A DNA stretch of 64,000 bases, taken from NCBI RefSeq assembly GCF_006442545.2, contig NZ_CP083952.1, positions 2,039,501 to 2,103,500 of the forward strand. Direction: 5' to 3'. The notes below the pieces were generated by a model that was given only the letters and a program-made list of their open reading frames with translations, made no database searches and had not been told where the DNA came from. Positions 27,087 through 36,079 of this stretch are shown one piece after another. A program made the translations under genes and the position numbers. This stretch comes from Mesorhizobium sp. B2-1-8. Its GTDB lineage: Bacteria; Pseudomonadota; Alphaproteobacteria; Rhizobiales; Rhizobiaceae. Position 1 is the first letter of the stretch, and each line of letters starts with the position of its first letter.

Positions 27087-27635
27087 TTGGTTCGTAGACA
27101 TTTTTGCCTGAAGGCAATCGCCATCTGCGCGGCTGCCTTCGCTGCTTCGCTGCCGGCTGCTTTCGCGCAACAGCAGCAGGCGGCGTCGCTTCCGAACGGC
27201 GCATCGTCCCTCCAGGAAACCTATCAGGACTGGCAACTGGCCTGCGGCATGCAGGACAATGCCCGGGTCTGCACGGTCACGCAGGACCAGACGCAGAAAA
27301 ACGGCCAGAGGCTTCTGGCCGTGGAACTGCGCGTGGGGCAGAAGGGCGGATTGACCGGAACCTTGCTGCTGCCCTTCGGCATCCTGTTCGAGCCCGGCGT
27401 GGCGGCGCAGATCGACGACCAGCAGCCCGTCGGACCTCTGAAGTTCAGGTCCTGCCTGCCGAATGGCTGCGTGGCGCTGTTTCCGATCGACCGGGCGCTG
27501 GCGCAGAGGCTCAAGGCAGGCACCGAGCTCAAGCTCAACGTCACCACCGCGGCCGAGACCCCGCTGAGTTTTCCGGTGTCGCTGAAAGGCCTCGGCGCCG
27601 CCCTTGATCGCATGGCCGCGCTCAGCGCACGTTGA
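27087..27635 (+). CDS. Second IalB family protein
   Basis: About 182 residues from a TTG start preceded by AAGAAGG. The signal peptide is FCLKAIAICAAAFAASLPAAFA. The mature part carries family marks: YQDWQLACGMQDNARVCTVTQ, LLPFGILFEPGV, FRSCLPNGCVALFPID and the terminal SLKGLGAALDRM. It is shorter and only moderately similar to the IalB protein at 25183, so this is an old duplication within the cluster rather than a recent one. An earlier in-frame TTG at 27048 is possible but would disrupt the signal peptide. Probably the last gene of the adhesin-linked group. Confidence 0.82.
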   Translation: MVRRHFCLKAIAICAAAFAASLPAAFAQQQQAASLPNGASSLQETYQDWQLACGMQDNARVCTVTQDQTQKNGQRLLAVELRVGQKGGLTGTLLLPFGILFEPGVAAQIDDQQPVGPLKFRSCLPNGCVALFPIDRALAQRLKAGTELKLNVTTAAETPLSFPVSLKGLGAALDRMAALSAR

Positions 27636-27905
27636 CGAGCGGCCCGGGCGGACCGGCCCTGGCTCGAAATCGCAGACGGTGCGGTCGGGCGAAAGCCGTC
27701 TGCCAGCTCTGACATCCACATGCGGAACCGGCGGTGCAAGCTTCAAGGTATTTCCCTCGTTGGCTTGCCGGGTTGCTAGACTAGTATGGTGCCGGCAGGT
27801 GCCTGCCAGGGCGGCTCGATGAATCTTCTCGTGGCTGGGTTCCTTCGCCCGCTTTCCAGCCTGGCCATGACCGTTGCAGCAAGCACCTCCCACCCGATCG
27901 GCCAT

Positions 27906-29216
27906 TCAAAAGGCCCATTGCAGCGCGAGGCCGACCACGGACAGTCCCATTGCGATCGTCGCGAGCCATCCGAGGAGGCGCAGCCAACCCTCAACGGGGA
28001 ATTCGCCCATGATGTCGCAACGTCCGGTCATCAGCATCATGACGACCATGACTGGGACGGCGCATATGCCGTTGATGACGGCGCTCCAGTAAAGCGCCTT
28101 GATCGGATCGATCGGCGTGAGCATGATACCCATTCCCAGCACCACCGCGGCGGCCAAGGTCGCATAAAATGCTATCGCGTGCTTCGGCTTGCGCTCCAGT
28201 CCCACTGGCCAACGGCGCGCCTCGCCCACGGCGAATGCGGCCGAACCCGCGAGAACCGGCACCGCCAGAAGGCCCGTGCCGACAATCCCCATTGCAAAGA
28301 TCACAAATGCGAATTTGCCCGCGACCGGCTCCAAGGCCTTGGCCGCATCGGTGGAGGAATTGATGTCGGTCACTCCGGCCTCGTGCAGGGTGGCGGCCGT
28401 TGTAACGATGATTGCAATGGCTATCAGGTTCGAAAAAGCCATGCCCGCCAAGGTGTCGGCGCGAATGCGCTGGAAGGCACGGGTCGCTTGCCATGGTGCC
28501 CGCTTTAGCGGCTTGGCCTTCGGGTCGATCGTCTCCTCTTCGACCTCTTGCGAGGCTTGCCAGAAGAACAGGTAGGGAGAAATCGTGGTGCCGAGTATGG
28601 CCAGAAATGTCGTGAAGAACGCTCGGTTCCATTCCACGTGGGGAAGAACTACCCCCTTGAGGGCCTCGCCCCATGGGATATCAGCCAGAAACGCGGCCAC
28701 CACGTAGGCAAAAAGGCTCAGCGTCGTCCATTTCAGGATCGTGACGTATCGGCTGTAGTCGAGAAAGACGATCGCCAAAACGCATGCCACGCCGAACGCG
28801 ACGACGTAAAGCGAGCTCGGGCCGCCCACCAGCAATCGCAGCGCGTCAGCCATCGCGCTCAGGTCCGCCCCGATGTTGATCACGTTGGCGACGAACAAAA
28901 GCAAGGCTACAAAATACATCAGGGGAGACGGGTAGTGTCGGGCCAGATTGCCGGAAATACCTCGGCCTGTCGTCCGGCCTATCCGCGCCGCTATCTCCTG
29001 GATCGCGACCATGAGCGGAAAAGTGAATACCATGGTCCAGCCGACGCTGAACCCCAGCTGGGCGCCCGCTTGGCTGTACGTGCCGATGCCCGAAGGGTCG
29101 TCGTCCGAAGCGCCTGTGATGAAACCAGGTCCGATTGTGCGCAGGAATCGCTGGAATGGCCCTCTTGCCCGAATGTTGCTCTGCTTCCCGGAGACTTCGG
29201 CGCTCATGTTGCCCAT
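27906..29216 (-). CDS. Nramp-related divalent cation transporter with altered metal-site motifs
   Basis: Inner-membrane transporter of the Nramp superfamily, 436 residues with about eleven helices. In standard MntH proteins helix 1 carries DPGN and helix 6 carries MPH. Here helix 1 reads DDDPSGIGTYSQAG (Asp40-Pro-Ser-Gly) and the helix 6 counterpart reads TTISPYLFFWQAS (about 212), so the metal-coordinating Asn and Met are both replaced. This places it among Nramp-related proteins whose ion choice differs from manganese/iron. A glutamate-rich loop (SQEVEEETIDP) follows helix 6. I leave the symbol blank for that reason. Single gene with GGAG before the start. Confidence 0.85.
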   Translation of the reverse strand: MGNMSAEVSGKQSNIRARGPFQRFLRTIGPGFITGASDDDPSGIGTYSQAGAQLGFSVGWTMVFTFPLMVAIQEIAARIGRTTGRGISGNLARHYPSPLMYFVALLLFVANVINIGADLSAMADALRLLVGGPSSLYVVAFGVACVLAIVFLDYSRYVTILKWTTLSLFAYVVAAFLADIPWGEALKGVVLPHVEWNRAFFTTFLAILGTTISPYLFFWQASQEVEEETIDPKAKPLKRAPWQATRAFQRIRADTLAGMAFSNLIAIAIIVTTAATLHEAGVTDINSSTDAAKALEPVAGKFAFVIFAMGIVGTGLLAVPVLAGSAAFAVGEARRWPVGLERKPKHAIAFYATLAAAVVLGMGIMLTPIDPIKALYWSAVINGICAVPVMVVMMLMTGRCDIMGEFPVEGWLRLLGWLATIAMGLSVVGLALQWAF

Positions 29217-29617
29217 GCAGGTGCTCCAGAAACGCGGTCCCTTCGATATCCGCTCGAAGCAAAATTCAGCGATCGCCGTTCGGTTCCTTTAGCTATTGCT
29301 GAAACATCGTTGGTATCTTGCTTTCGGTGGCGCCTTGCCCATCGGAATGCCGCGCATTGGGCGGCACCGTTCGCACTGACGGCCGGGCGAGCAATCGAGC
29401 CAGCCGGCTCAGGCCAAATCGCTTCTGGTCGACGGCTTTGTGGACCGATAGCGGGAGTGCGCTACCGCCTTTCCCCACATTCAGAAAACCCCGCGATATT
29501 CTTGCGGTGCTGGGCATGAGAACACCGTTTTCAGGGATGCCTCAACCTCATTCGAATGAGCTGCTACAATGCCATGAGCGCGCAGTGCGGGTGGAACCAT
29601 TTCCTCTCGAGTGACCT
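29217..29617. other. Intergenic region with a dispersed repeat
   Basis: No convincing gene in 400 bases. It holds the control region of the Nramp-related gene at the left and the dispersed palindromic repeat at 29447-29519 at the right. Confidence 0.4.
29447..29519. repeat. Dispersed palindromic repeat, copy 1
   Basis: About 73 bases: an imperfect hairpin (GATAGCG/CGCTACC) followed by CGCTACCGCCTTTCCCC and GCGATATTCTTG, ending GGGCATGAG. A second copy is at 42942-43014, with the core CGCTACCGCCTTTCCCC identical and the rest clearly similar. Both lie in non-coding DNA. Confidence 0.65.
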
Positions 29618-30307
29618 CTAGGAGTGTAGCGGCGCGCCTCGTGCATGGCCGTCAACGACAAACACCGCGCTCGCTTCGCTGACGATGGACACGTGTTCCC
29701 TGGCGGCTTTGCCAGCAGCAGCGCCATCGCCGCGCAGGATCGCGGTGACGATGGCGTCATGCTCCTGCCAGGACTTCGCCAGGCGTCCGGCCAGCCTGAA
29801 CTGGGCGCGGCGAAAGGGGGCCAGCCGGCTGCGCGTCGTCGCGGTCAATTCGTGGATGTGCGTGCTGTGGGCACCGCGATAGAGCCGGCTGTGGAACTCG
29901 GTGTTGAAGTACTCATAGTCCTCCTCGGCACCCAGCCGTACCAGCCGCGCCGAGGCCTGATGCTCGACCTCGAGCGCGCGGCGCTCGCTGCCGGTCATTC
30001 GCTCGGCGCAGAAGCGCGCGCATATGCCTTCCAGCTCGGCCATGCTTTCGAACATCGAGGCGAGGTGCTCCTGCGTGACGACGGCGACGATGGCGCCCCT
30101 GTTGGGCCGCCGCTCGACCAGGCCCATGGCGCTGAGTTGGCCAAGCGCCTCGCGCACCGGCGTGCGTGACACCTCGAAGCGGGCGGCAAGCGAGACCTCG
30201 TCGAGTTTTTCGCCGGGACGCAGCACGCCGGTAACGATGCGGTCGCCGATCGCCCTCACCATCTGATCGACGGTCGTGCCCGCCCGGATCAAGCTGCGCT
30301 TTCCCGA
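29618..30307 (-). CDS. GntR-family regulator with FCD effector domain
   Basis: Transcription regulator of the FadR subgroup, about 229 residues. The N-terminal winged helix (about 10-75) has LDEVSLAARFEVSRTPVREALGQLSAMGLVERRPNRGAIV. The C-terminal all-helical FCD ligand domain has the metal-binding histidine pattern (EFHSRLYRGAH, QEHDAIVTAI, AREHV). The TTG at 30307 was chosen because GGGAGG lies ten bases upstream; a GTG at 30391 would add 28 residues. It is divergent from the biuret/ABC operon, and the shared promoter region holds two matching 14-base repeats, so it probably represses that operon in response to a pathway compound. Confidence 0.87.
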   Translation of the reverse strand, partial: SGKRSLIRAGTTVDQMVRAIGDRIVTGVLRPGEKLDEVSLAARFEVSRTPVREALGQLSAMGLVERRPNRGAIVAVVTQEHLASMFESMAELEGICARFCAERMTGSERRALEVEHQASARLVRLGAEEDYEYFNTEFHSRLYRGAHSTHIHELTATTRSRLAPFRRAQFRLAGRLAKSWQEHDAIVTAILRGDGAAAGKAAREHVSIVSEASAVFVVDGHARGAPLHS

Positions 30308-30443
30308 CAAAACTGCTTCGCCTCCCGTGCTTCGGTGTTCCAGGTCCCTGAAACCCTGCGGCCGAACGGCACGATCCCGACTCGGCCGCACCCTCTATGC
30401 CTATGTTTTAATCTTCTTGTCAAATTGTCTGTTTTCAAGGCAA

Positions 30444-30457
30444 AAAGTGCATGCAAT
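30444..30457. promoter_or_regulatory. Candidate GntR operator, distal copy
   Basis: AAAGTGCATGCAAT is the exact reverse complement of the sequence at 30537-30550. Its centre TGCATGCA is itself palindromic, as expected of a dimer-binding site. The two centres are 93 bases apart. Confidence 0.65.
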
Positions 30458-30525
30458 TGCCTTTCGCTTGTGCATGGTTCCTCACAAGGATGATTGATTT
30501 TATTGATGAAATTTTGAAACTCGAA

Positions 30526-30542
30526 TTGGCACAACGATTGCA
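30526..30542 (+). promoter_or_regulatory. Sigma-54 promoter of the biuret-utilisation operon
   Basis: TTGGCAC-AACGA-TTGCA matches the sigma-54 consensus TGGCAC-N5-TTGCA exactly in both elements, with GG and GC ten bases apart. The expected start of transcription is near 30553, about 55 bases before the first gene. It implies activation under nitrogen limitation, probably by NtrC. Confidence 0.8.
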
Positions 30543-30550
30543 TGCACTTT
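30537..30550. promoter_or_regulatory. Candidate GntR operator overlapping the -12 element
   Basis: ATTGCATGCACTTT is the exact reverse complement of the distal copy at 30444-30457 and covers the -12 part of the sigma-54 promoter. A repressor bound here would block the polymerase, and looping to the distal copy is possible. Confidence 0.68.
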
Positions 30551-30608
30551 CTTGAGAAGGCGTTAACCGACCCGGAAAGGGTCCTATCCTATTAGGGGAG
30601 CATAAGAG

Positions 30609-31736
30609 ATGACCGACCGATTCATGCTTAGCCGTCGCCAGTTGCTCAAGACCTCAGCCGCCGGAGCCGCATTAGGGCTTGCCTCCGCAGCCTTTCCCGG
30701 CAGCAAGGCATTCGCCGCCGCTGCCGTGGTCGGCTTCATCTATGTCGGGCCGAAGGACGACTACGGCTACAACCAGGCGCATGCCGAGGGTGCCGCAGCG
30801 CTGAAGGGCATGGAGGGTATCACCGTCGTCGAGGAGGAGAACGTGCCGGAGACGGTCGATGTCCAGAAGACGATGGAATCGATGATCAACCTCGACGGCG
30901 CCTCGCTGATCTTCCCGACCTCCTTCGGCTATTTCGACCCCCACATGCTGGCCATGTGCGCGAAATTCCCCGACGTGCAGTTCCGCCATTGCGGCGGCAT
31001 GTGGGACAAGGCCAAGCATCCGATGAATGCCGGTTCGTATTTCGGCTATATCGGCATGGGCCAGTATCTCAACGGCGTGGTCGCAGGCCACACCTCGAAG
31101 ACCAAGAAGCTCGGCTTCGTCGCGGCCAAGCCGATCCCGCAGGTGCTGCTCAACATCAACTCCTTCCTGCTCGGCGCACGCTCGGTCGATCCGTCCATCA
31201 CCTGCCAGGTCATCTTCACCGGCGAATGGTCGCTGGCGGTCAAGGAAGCGGAAGCCACCAACGCGCTGGTCGACCAGGGCGCCGACGTCATCACCTGCCA
31301 TGTCGACAGCCCGAAAGTGGTGGTCGAGACGGCCGCCGGGCGCGGCGCCTTCGTCTGCGGCTATCATGCCAACCAGAGCCCGCTGGCGCCCGAGAAATAC
31401 CTGACCGGCGCCGAGTGGAACTGGGCCAAGGTCTACAAGATGTTCGTCGACGATCTGGTGGCCAGCACGCCGCTGCCCAACTTCACGCGCGGCGGACTGG
31501 CCGACGGTTTCGTCAAGATGAGCCCGCTCGGCCCCGCCGTCGGCGAGCCGGCGCGCAAGCAGTTCGACGCCACGCTGGCCGAAATGATGAAGGGCGGCTT
31601 CGCCGTCATCAAGGGACCGCTGAAGAGCAACAAGGGCGCTGTCGTCGCCACCGCGGGCCAGGCGTTCCCGGAGACCGCCATCGAACTCGAAAGCATGGAC
31701 TATCTGGTCGAGGGCGTCGTCGGCTCGACCGCCTGA
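30609..31736 (+). CDS. BMP-family ABC transporter substrate-binding protein
   Basis: Periplasmic binding protein of the BMP/PnrA family (usually nucleoside-type ligands), 375 residues. It has a twin-arginine-like signal (SRRQLLKTSAAGAALGLASA, cleavage near AFA-A at about 37). The body carries the family pattern GFIYVGPKDDYGYNQAH near the N-terminus, HCGGMWDKAK, NAGSYFGYIGMGQYLNGVVAG and WNWAKVYKMF. First gene of the biuret cluster, so the ligand is probably biuret, triuret or a related ureide rather than a nucleoside; this is inference from neighbours. AGGGGAG precedes the ATG. Confidence 0.9.
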   Translation: MTDRFMLSRRQLLKTSAAGAALGLASAAFPGSKAFAAAAVVGFIYVGPKDDYGYNQAHAEGAAALKGMEGITVVEEENVPETVDVQKTMESMINLDGASLIFPTSFGYFDPHMLAMCAKFPDVQFRHCGGMWDKAKHPMNAGSYFGYIGMGQYLNGVVAGHTSKTKKLGFVAAKPIPQVLLNINSFLLGARSVDPSITCQVIFTGEWSLAVKEAEATNALVDQGADVITCHVDSPKVVVETAAGRGAFVCGYHANQSPLAPEKYLTGAEWNWAKVYKMFVDDLVASTPLPNFTRGGLADGFVKMSPLGPAVGEPARKQFDATLAEMMKGGFAVIKGPLKSNKGAVVATAGQAFPETAIELESMDYLVEGVVGSTA

Positions 31737-31754
31737 TCTGAGGGGAACGGGGCG

Positions 31755-32897
31755 ATGACGGATACGGTGACAGGAGCCGGCATGCCGGCACTATTCGGCG
31801 CCAGGGGCTATCCGGCGGCGCTGGAATGGATGGCGCGGCGGGCGGAGGCATTCGTCATTCCGTTCGCGGCGCTGATCGTCGGCATGGCGCTATTCAGCCT
31901 GTTCATCGCCTTGGTCGGCAAGTCGCCGGTCCTGCTCTACGAGACCATGTGGCGGGGCGGCTTCGGCTCGTGGTTCTCGGTGCAGAACTCGCTGTCGCGG
32001 GCCGCACCCTTGTTGCTGGCGGCGCTATGCGTGGCGTTGCCGGCGCGGCTCGGCCTTGTCGTCATCGGCGGCGAGGGCGCCATCGTGCTCGGCGGCGTCG
32101 CCGCCGCTGCCATCGGCGTGGCGCTAAGCGGCGCGCCTCCCTCAATCGTCATTCTTGCCATGGGCGTAGCGGGCATGGCCGCCGGCGGCATCTGGATCGG
32201 TGCCGTCGGCGCGCTACGCCACTACCGGGCTGTCAACGAAACCATCTCCAGCCTGCTGATGGCCTATATCGCCATCGCGCTGATGAACCAACTGGTGGAG
32301 GGGCCGCTGCGCGATCCGGCCTCGCTCAACAAGCCGTCGACCCAGCCGCTGGCGAATATCTACCGCATCGGCAACATTCCGGGCATGGACGTGCATTGGG
32401 GACTGGTTGTCGGCGTCGTCGCCTGCATCCTCTCCTGGGTGCTCATCGAAAAGACGCGCTGGGGCTTCGCCGCTCGCATCGCCGGCGGCAATGTGCGGGC
32501 AGCACAGGTGCAGGGGTTGGCCGTCGGGCCGCTCATCGTCGGCTTCACGGCGCTGGCCGGCGGCTTTGCCGGGCTCGCCGGCATGCTGGAGGTCGCCGCA
32601 GTGCAAGGCAGCGCCAACGCCTCGCTCGCGGCCGGCTATGGCTACACCGGCATCCTCGTCGCCTTCCTTGCCCGCCACAATCCGCTGGCCATCATCCCGG
32701 TCGCCATCCTGCTTGGCGGCATCGATGCCTCGGGCGGGCTGATCCAGCGCCGCATGGACCTGCCCGACGCCACCGTGCTGGTGCTGCAAGGCATGATCTT
32801 CATCGTCATCCTGTTCAGCGAAACCTTCTACGGCCGCTTCAAGGCCTTTAATCCCGATCTCTGGGCGAGGCCCGATCTCCCGAGGGGGACTGCCTGA
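31755..32897 (+). CDS. ABC transporter permease 1 (BMP/nucleoside type)
   Basis: Inner-membrane permease of the branched-chain/ribose permease superfamily, 380 residues and about nine to ten helices. Typical stretches are [36 protein letters not shown] and [18 protein letters not shown] (the coupling region). Together with the next gene it forms a heterodimeric channel, as in uridine and purine importers of the BMP type. It starts 18 bases after the binding protein, and its stop overlaps the start of the second permease (TGATG). Confidence 0.9.
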   Translation: MTDTVTGAGMPALFGARGYPAALEWMARRAEAFVIPFAALIVGMALFSLFIALVGKSPVLLYETMWRGGFGSWFSVQNSLSRAAPLLLAALCVALPARLGLVVIGGEGAIVLGGVAAAAIGVALSGAPPSIVILAMGVAGMAAGGIWIGAVGALRHYRAVNETISSLLMAYIAIALMNQLVEGPLRDPASLNKPSTQPLANIYRIGNIPGMDVHWGLVVGVVACILSWVLIEKTRWGFAARIAGGNVRAAQVQGLAVGPLIVGFTALAGGFAGLAGMLEVAAVQGSANASLAAGYGYTGILVAFLARHNPLAIIPVAILLGGIDASGGLIQRRMDLPDATVLVLQGMIFIVILFSETFYGRFKAFNPDLWARPDLPRGTA

Positions 32898-33823
32898 TGG
32901 ACGCGACCGGCATCGGGCTCTGGGGCGTGCCGCTCGCCATCCTCGGCGGCGCCATCCGCGTGTCGACGCCCTTCATTTTCGTCTCGCTGGGCGAGGCGAT
33001 CACCGAGCGTTCCGGCCGCATCAATCTCGGTCTCGAAGGCACGCTCGTCTTCGGCGCCATGACGGCCTATGCGGTCGCGGTGATGACCAACTCGCCCTGG
33101 CTCGGCCTGATCGCCGCCGCCGGCGCAGGCCTCTGCTTCGGCCTGTTCCATGGCTGGATCTGCAAATTTCCGAAGGTCAACGACATCGCCATCGGCATTG
33201 CACTGATGCTGTTCGGCTCGGGTCTCGCCTTCTTCTTCGGCAAACCGTTCATCAAGCCGAAGGCGCCCAACCTGCCTGCCATTCCCTTCGGCGGCTGGTC
33301 CGACATCCCGCAGGTGCAGGCAGCGCTCGACGTCAACGTGCTGTTTCTCATCGGGGCCGTGCTGTCGGTCGTCCTGTGGTGGGCGTTCCGCAACACGCGC
33401 GCCGGGCTGATCGTGCGCGTCGTCGGCGACAGTTCGGATGCTGCGCGCGCCATGGGCCTCCACCCCGACACGGTGCGCCTGCTCGCCACCGGGGTCGGCG
33501 GCGCCCTGGCCGGCATCGGCGGCGCCTATCTGTCGCTCTACTATCCCGGCAGCTGGACCGAGCGCATTTCCTCGGGCCAGGGACTGATGGCGGTGGCGCT
33601 GGTCATCTTCGCGCGCTGGAACCCGCTCGGCTGTTTTGCCGCCGCCCTTCTGTTCGGCGGGGCAGGCGCGCTCGGCCCGGCGCTGCAATCGGTCGGCGTG
33701 ACGCAGGGCTACTATCTGTTCTATGCCGCCCCCTACATCCTCACCCTCATTATCATGATCGCCACCTCGTCGCCGACACGCTCGCTCGCCGGCGCGCCGG
33801 GCGAATTGTCGATCACCAAATGA
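32897..33823 (+). CDS. ABC transporter permease 2 (BMP/nucleoside type)
   Basis: Shorter partner permease, 308 residues. It shows the superfamily pattern [20 protein letters not shown] near residues 33-52 and [15 protein letters not shown] in the coupling region. It overlaps the previous gene by one base, so the two permeases should be made in equal amount. The following hydrolase starts 14 bases after its stop. Confidence 0.9.
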   Translation: MDATGIGLWGVPLAILGGAIRVSTPFIFVSLGEAITERSGRINLGLEGTLVFGAMTAYAVAVMTNSPWLGLIAAAGAGLCFGLFHGWICKFPKVNDIAIGIALMLFGSGLAFFFGKPFIKPKAPNLPAIPFGGWSDIPQVQAALDVNVLFLIGAVLSVVLWWAFRNTRAGLIVRVVGDSSDAARAMGLHPDTVRLLATGVGGALAGIGGAYLSLYYPGSWTERISSGQGLMAVALVIFARWNPLGCFAAALLFGGAGALGPALQSVGVTQGYYLFYAAPYILTLIIMIATSSPTRSLAGAPGELSITK

Positions 33824-33837
33824 CTGGAGTTTTGCCC

Positions 33838-34539
33838 GTGAACGCCAGAGCCGAAATCACCCAGCACACGATCGACGCAGAGCCTTATCCGTGGCCCTAC
33901 AATGGCGATCTGCGACCCGACAACACGGCGCTGATCATCATCGACATGCAGACCGATTTCTGCGGGCCGGGCGGCTATGTCGACCATATGGGCTACGACC
34001 TGTCGCTGGTGCGGGCGCCGATCGAGCCGATCAAGTCGGTGCTCTCGGTGATGCGGGCCAAGGGCTACACCATCATCCACACGCGCGAGGGGCATCGGCC
34101 CGATCTCGCCGACCTGCCGGCCAACAAGCGCTGGCGCTCGCGCCGCATCAATGCCGGCATCGGCGACCCAGGTCCATGCGGGCGCATCTTGGTGCGCGGC
34201 GAGCCGGGCTGGGACATCATCCCCGACCTCTATCCGATCGAAGGCGAGCCGATCATCGACAAGCCGGGCAAGGGCTCGTTCTGCGCCACCGATCTGGAAC
34301 TGATCCTCAACCAGCGCGGTATCGAGAACATCGTGCTCACCGGCATCACCACGGATGTCTGCGTGCACACCACCATGCGTGAGGCCAACGACCGCGGCTA
34401 TGAATGCATGATGCTGGCGGATTGCTGCGGGGCGACCGACCACGGCAACCATCTTGCGGCGATCAAGATGATCAAGATGCAGGGCGGCGTCTTCGGCACG
34501 GTGTCGAATTCGAAGGCGCTCGTCGCGCAACTGCCGTGA
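33838..34539 (+). CDS. biuH: Biuret amidohydrolase
   Basis: Cysteine hydrolase of the isochorismatase-like family that cleaves biuret to allophanate and ammonia. 233 residues from a GTG preceded by TGGAG. The catalytic triad is visible: Asp36 in IIIDMQTDF, a lysine in IDKPGKGSF (142 or 145) and Cys175 in [19 protein letters not shown]. The N-terminal PYPWPYNG and the segments [12 protein letters not shown] and [16 protein letters not shown] are what I recall of the characterised rhizobial BiuH. The gene lies between the permease and ATPase genes of an ABC importer, and allophanate hydrolase is in the same operon, which supports the assignment. Ureidoacrylate hydrolase (RutB) is the nearest alternative. 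Confidence 0.87.
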   Translation: MNARAEITQHTIDAEPYPWPYNGDLRPDNTALIIIDMQTDFCGPGGYVDHMGYDLSLVRAPIEPIKSVLSVMRAKGYTIIHTREGHRPDLADLPANKRWRSRRINAGIGDPGPCGRILVRGEPGWDIIPDLYPIEGEPIIDKPGKGSFCATDLELILNQRGIENIVLTGITTDVCVHTTMREANDRGYECMMLADCCGATDHGNHLAAIKMIKMQGGVFGTVSNSKALVAQLP

Positions 34540-34549
34540 GGAGGGCGCT

Positions 34550-36079
34550 ATGAGTGGCAGCGTCAGAAAGGCCGTCGGCGTCGAAACCATCGGCATGACC
34601 ATGCGCTTCGGCGGCTTCATGGCGCTGGATGCCGTGTCGGTGAACGTGCCGGCAGGTTCCTTCCACGCGCTGCTCGGCGAGAACGGCGCCGGCAAGTCGA
34701 CGCTGGTCAAATGCATGATGGGTTTTTATCACCCGGCCTCCGGCGACATGCTGGTCGATGGCCGGGAGGTCAAGATTGCCAGCCCCAGGGATGCCTCGGC
34801 GCTCGGGCTCGGCATGGTCTACCAGCACTTCACGCTGGTGCCGTCGCTGACCGGAGCGGAGAACCTCGTCATCTCGCGCGAAAAGGTGCCCGGCATTGTC
34901 GACTGGCGCAAGGAGCGGGGCGATCTTGCCATGTTCATGGAGCGCATGCCGTTCAAGCTGCCGCTCGACGTCAAAGTGGCGGAGCTTGCGGCCGGCGAGA
35001 AGCAGAAGCTCGAAATCATCAAACAGCTCTATCTCGGCCGCTCCTTCCTGGTGCTGGACGAACCGACTTCGGTGCTGACGCCCGGCGAGGCGCAGGAGGT
35101 GCTGGGGCTGGTGCGCGACATGACCAAGGCCGGCGACCTCACCGTGCTGATGATCTCGCACAAATTCCATGAGGTCACTGCCTTCGCCGACGATGTCAGC
35201 GTGCTGCGCAAGGGCAAGCTTACCGGGGCCGGCCGCGTCGCCGACCTCGGCCGCAAGGCGATGGCGGCGATGATGATCGGCGACCAGCCGATCGCCACGC
35301 TTGACAGCCGCGCGACGCCGAAACGCGATGCCGAGATCGTGCTCAAGGTCAAATCGCTGAAGGCGCCGGATCGAACCGGGCTGAAGTCGATCAGCATCGA
35401 GGACCTCGGCGTGCGCTCGGGCGAGATCGTCGGCATCGCCGGCATTTCCGGCAACGGCCAGAAGGAATTCCTGGAAGTGCTGGCCGGCCAGCGTCCGCGT
35501 GACGCCGGCGAAGTGTTGGTGCGCGGTGCCGCCTATGCGGCGACGCGCGCCGAGGCGCGGGCGCTCAATGTGCGTCTCATTCCCGAGGAGCCGCTCAAGA
35601 ATGCCTGCGCGCCGAAAATGACGGTGGCCGAAAACATCTCCTTCCGCACCTTCGACATGGACGGCAATGGCAGGCCGGTGAACTGGATCAGCACCAGCGC
35701 CATCCGCGCCTTCAGCGCCCGCCTAGTCGAGCAGTTCAAGATCAAGACCGCTTCGCTGTCCTCGCCCATCGCCGCGTTGTCGGGCGGCAATGTGCAGCGC
35801 GCGGTGCTGGCGCGCGAACTGACCGGCGAGGTCGACCTGCTGATCGTCTCCAACCCCTGCTTCGGCCTCGACTTCTCGGCGGTGGCCGAAATCCGCGCCC
35901 GCATCATGAAGGCGCGCAATGCGGGTGCGGCCGTGCTGTTGATGTCGGAAGACCTCGACGAGCTGCTGGAATTGTCCGACCGCATTTTCGTCATGTCGGA
36001 TGGCGCGCTGGTCTATGAGACGCCGACCGCCGGCGCGAGCGTACAGACCATCGGCGAGCATATGGCGGGACATCACTGA
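34550..36079 (+). CDS. ABC transporter ATPase with two nucleotide-binding domains (BMP/nucleoside type)
   Basis: 509 residues. Domain 1 (about 10-245) is complete: Walker A GENGAGKS, Q-loop VYQHFTL, signature LAAGEKQ, Walker B LVLDEPT, switch ISHKFHEV. Domain 2 (about 265-500) is degenerate in Walker A (GISGNGQKE) and Walker B (LLIVSNPCFGLD) but keeps the signature LSGGNVQR; such asymmetry is usual in this subfamily. It starts 10 bases after biuH and overlaps the next gene by one base. It completes the BMP-type importer. Confidence 0.92.
   Translation: MSGSVRKAVGVETIGMTMRFGGFMALDAVSVNVPAGSFHALLGENGAGKSTLVKCMMGFYHPASGDMLVDGREVKIASPRDASALGLGMVYQHFTLVPSLTGAENLVISREKVPGIVDWRKERGDLAMFMERMPFKLPLDVKVAELAAGEKQKLEIIKQLYLGRSFLVLDEPTSVLTPGEAQEVLGLVRDMTKAGDLTVLMISHKFHEVTAFADDVSVLRKGKLTGAGRVADLGRKAMAAMMIGDQPIATLDSRATPKRDAEIVLKVKSLKAPDRTGLKSISIEDLGVRSGEIVGIAGISGNGQKEFLEVLAGQRPRDAGEVLVRGAAYAATRAEARALNVRLIPEEPLKNACAPKMTVAENISFRTFDMDGNGRPVNWISTSAIRAFSARLVEQFKIKTASLSSPIAALSGGNVQRAVLARELTGEVDLLIVSNPCFGLDFSAVAEIRARIMKARNAGAAVLLMSEDLDELLELSDRIFVMSDGALVYETPTAGASVQTIGEHMAGHH

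Noticed and set aside
34550..36079. Degenerate second ATP-binding domain as a sign of a broken gene
   Set aside because: Loss of Walker motifs in the second domain is normal for double-domain ATPases of the sugar/BMP type.
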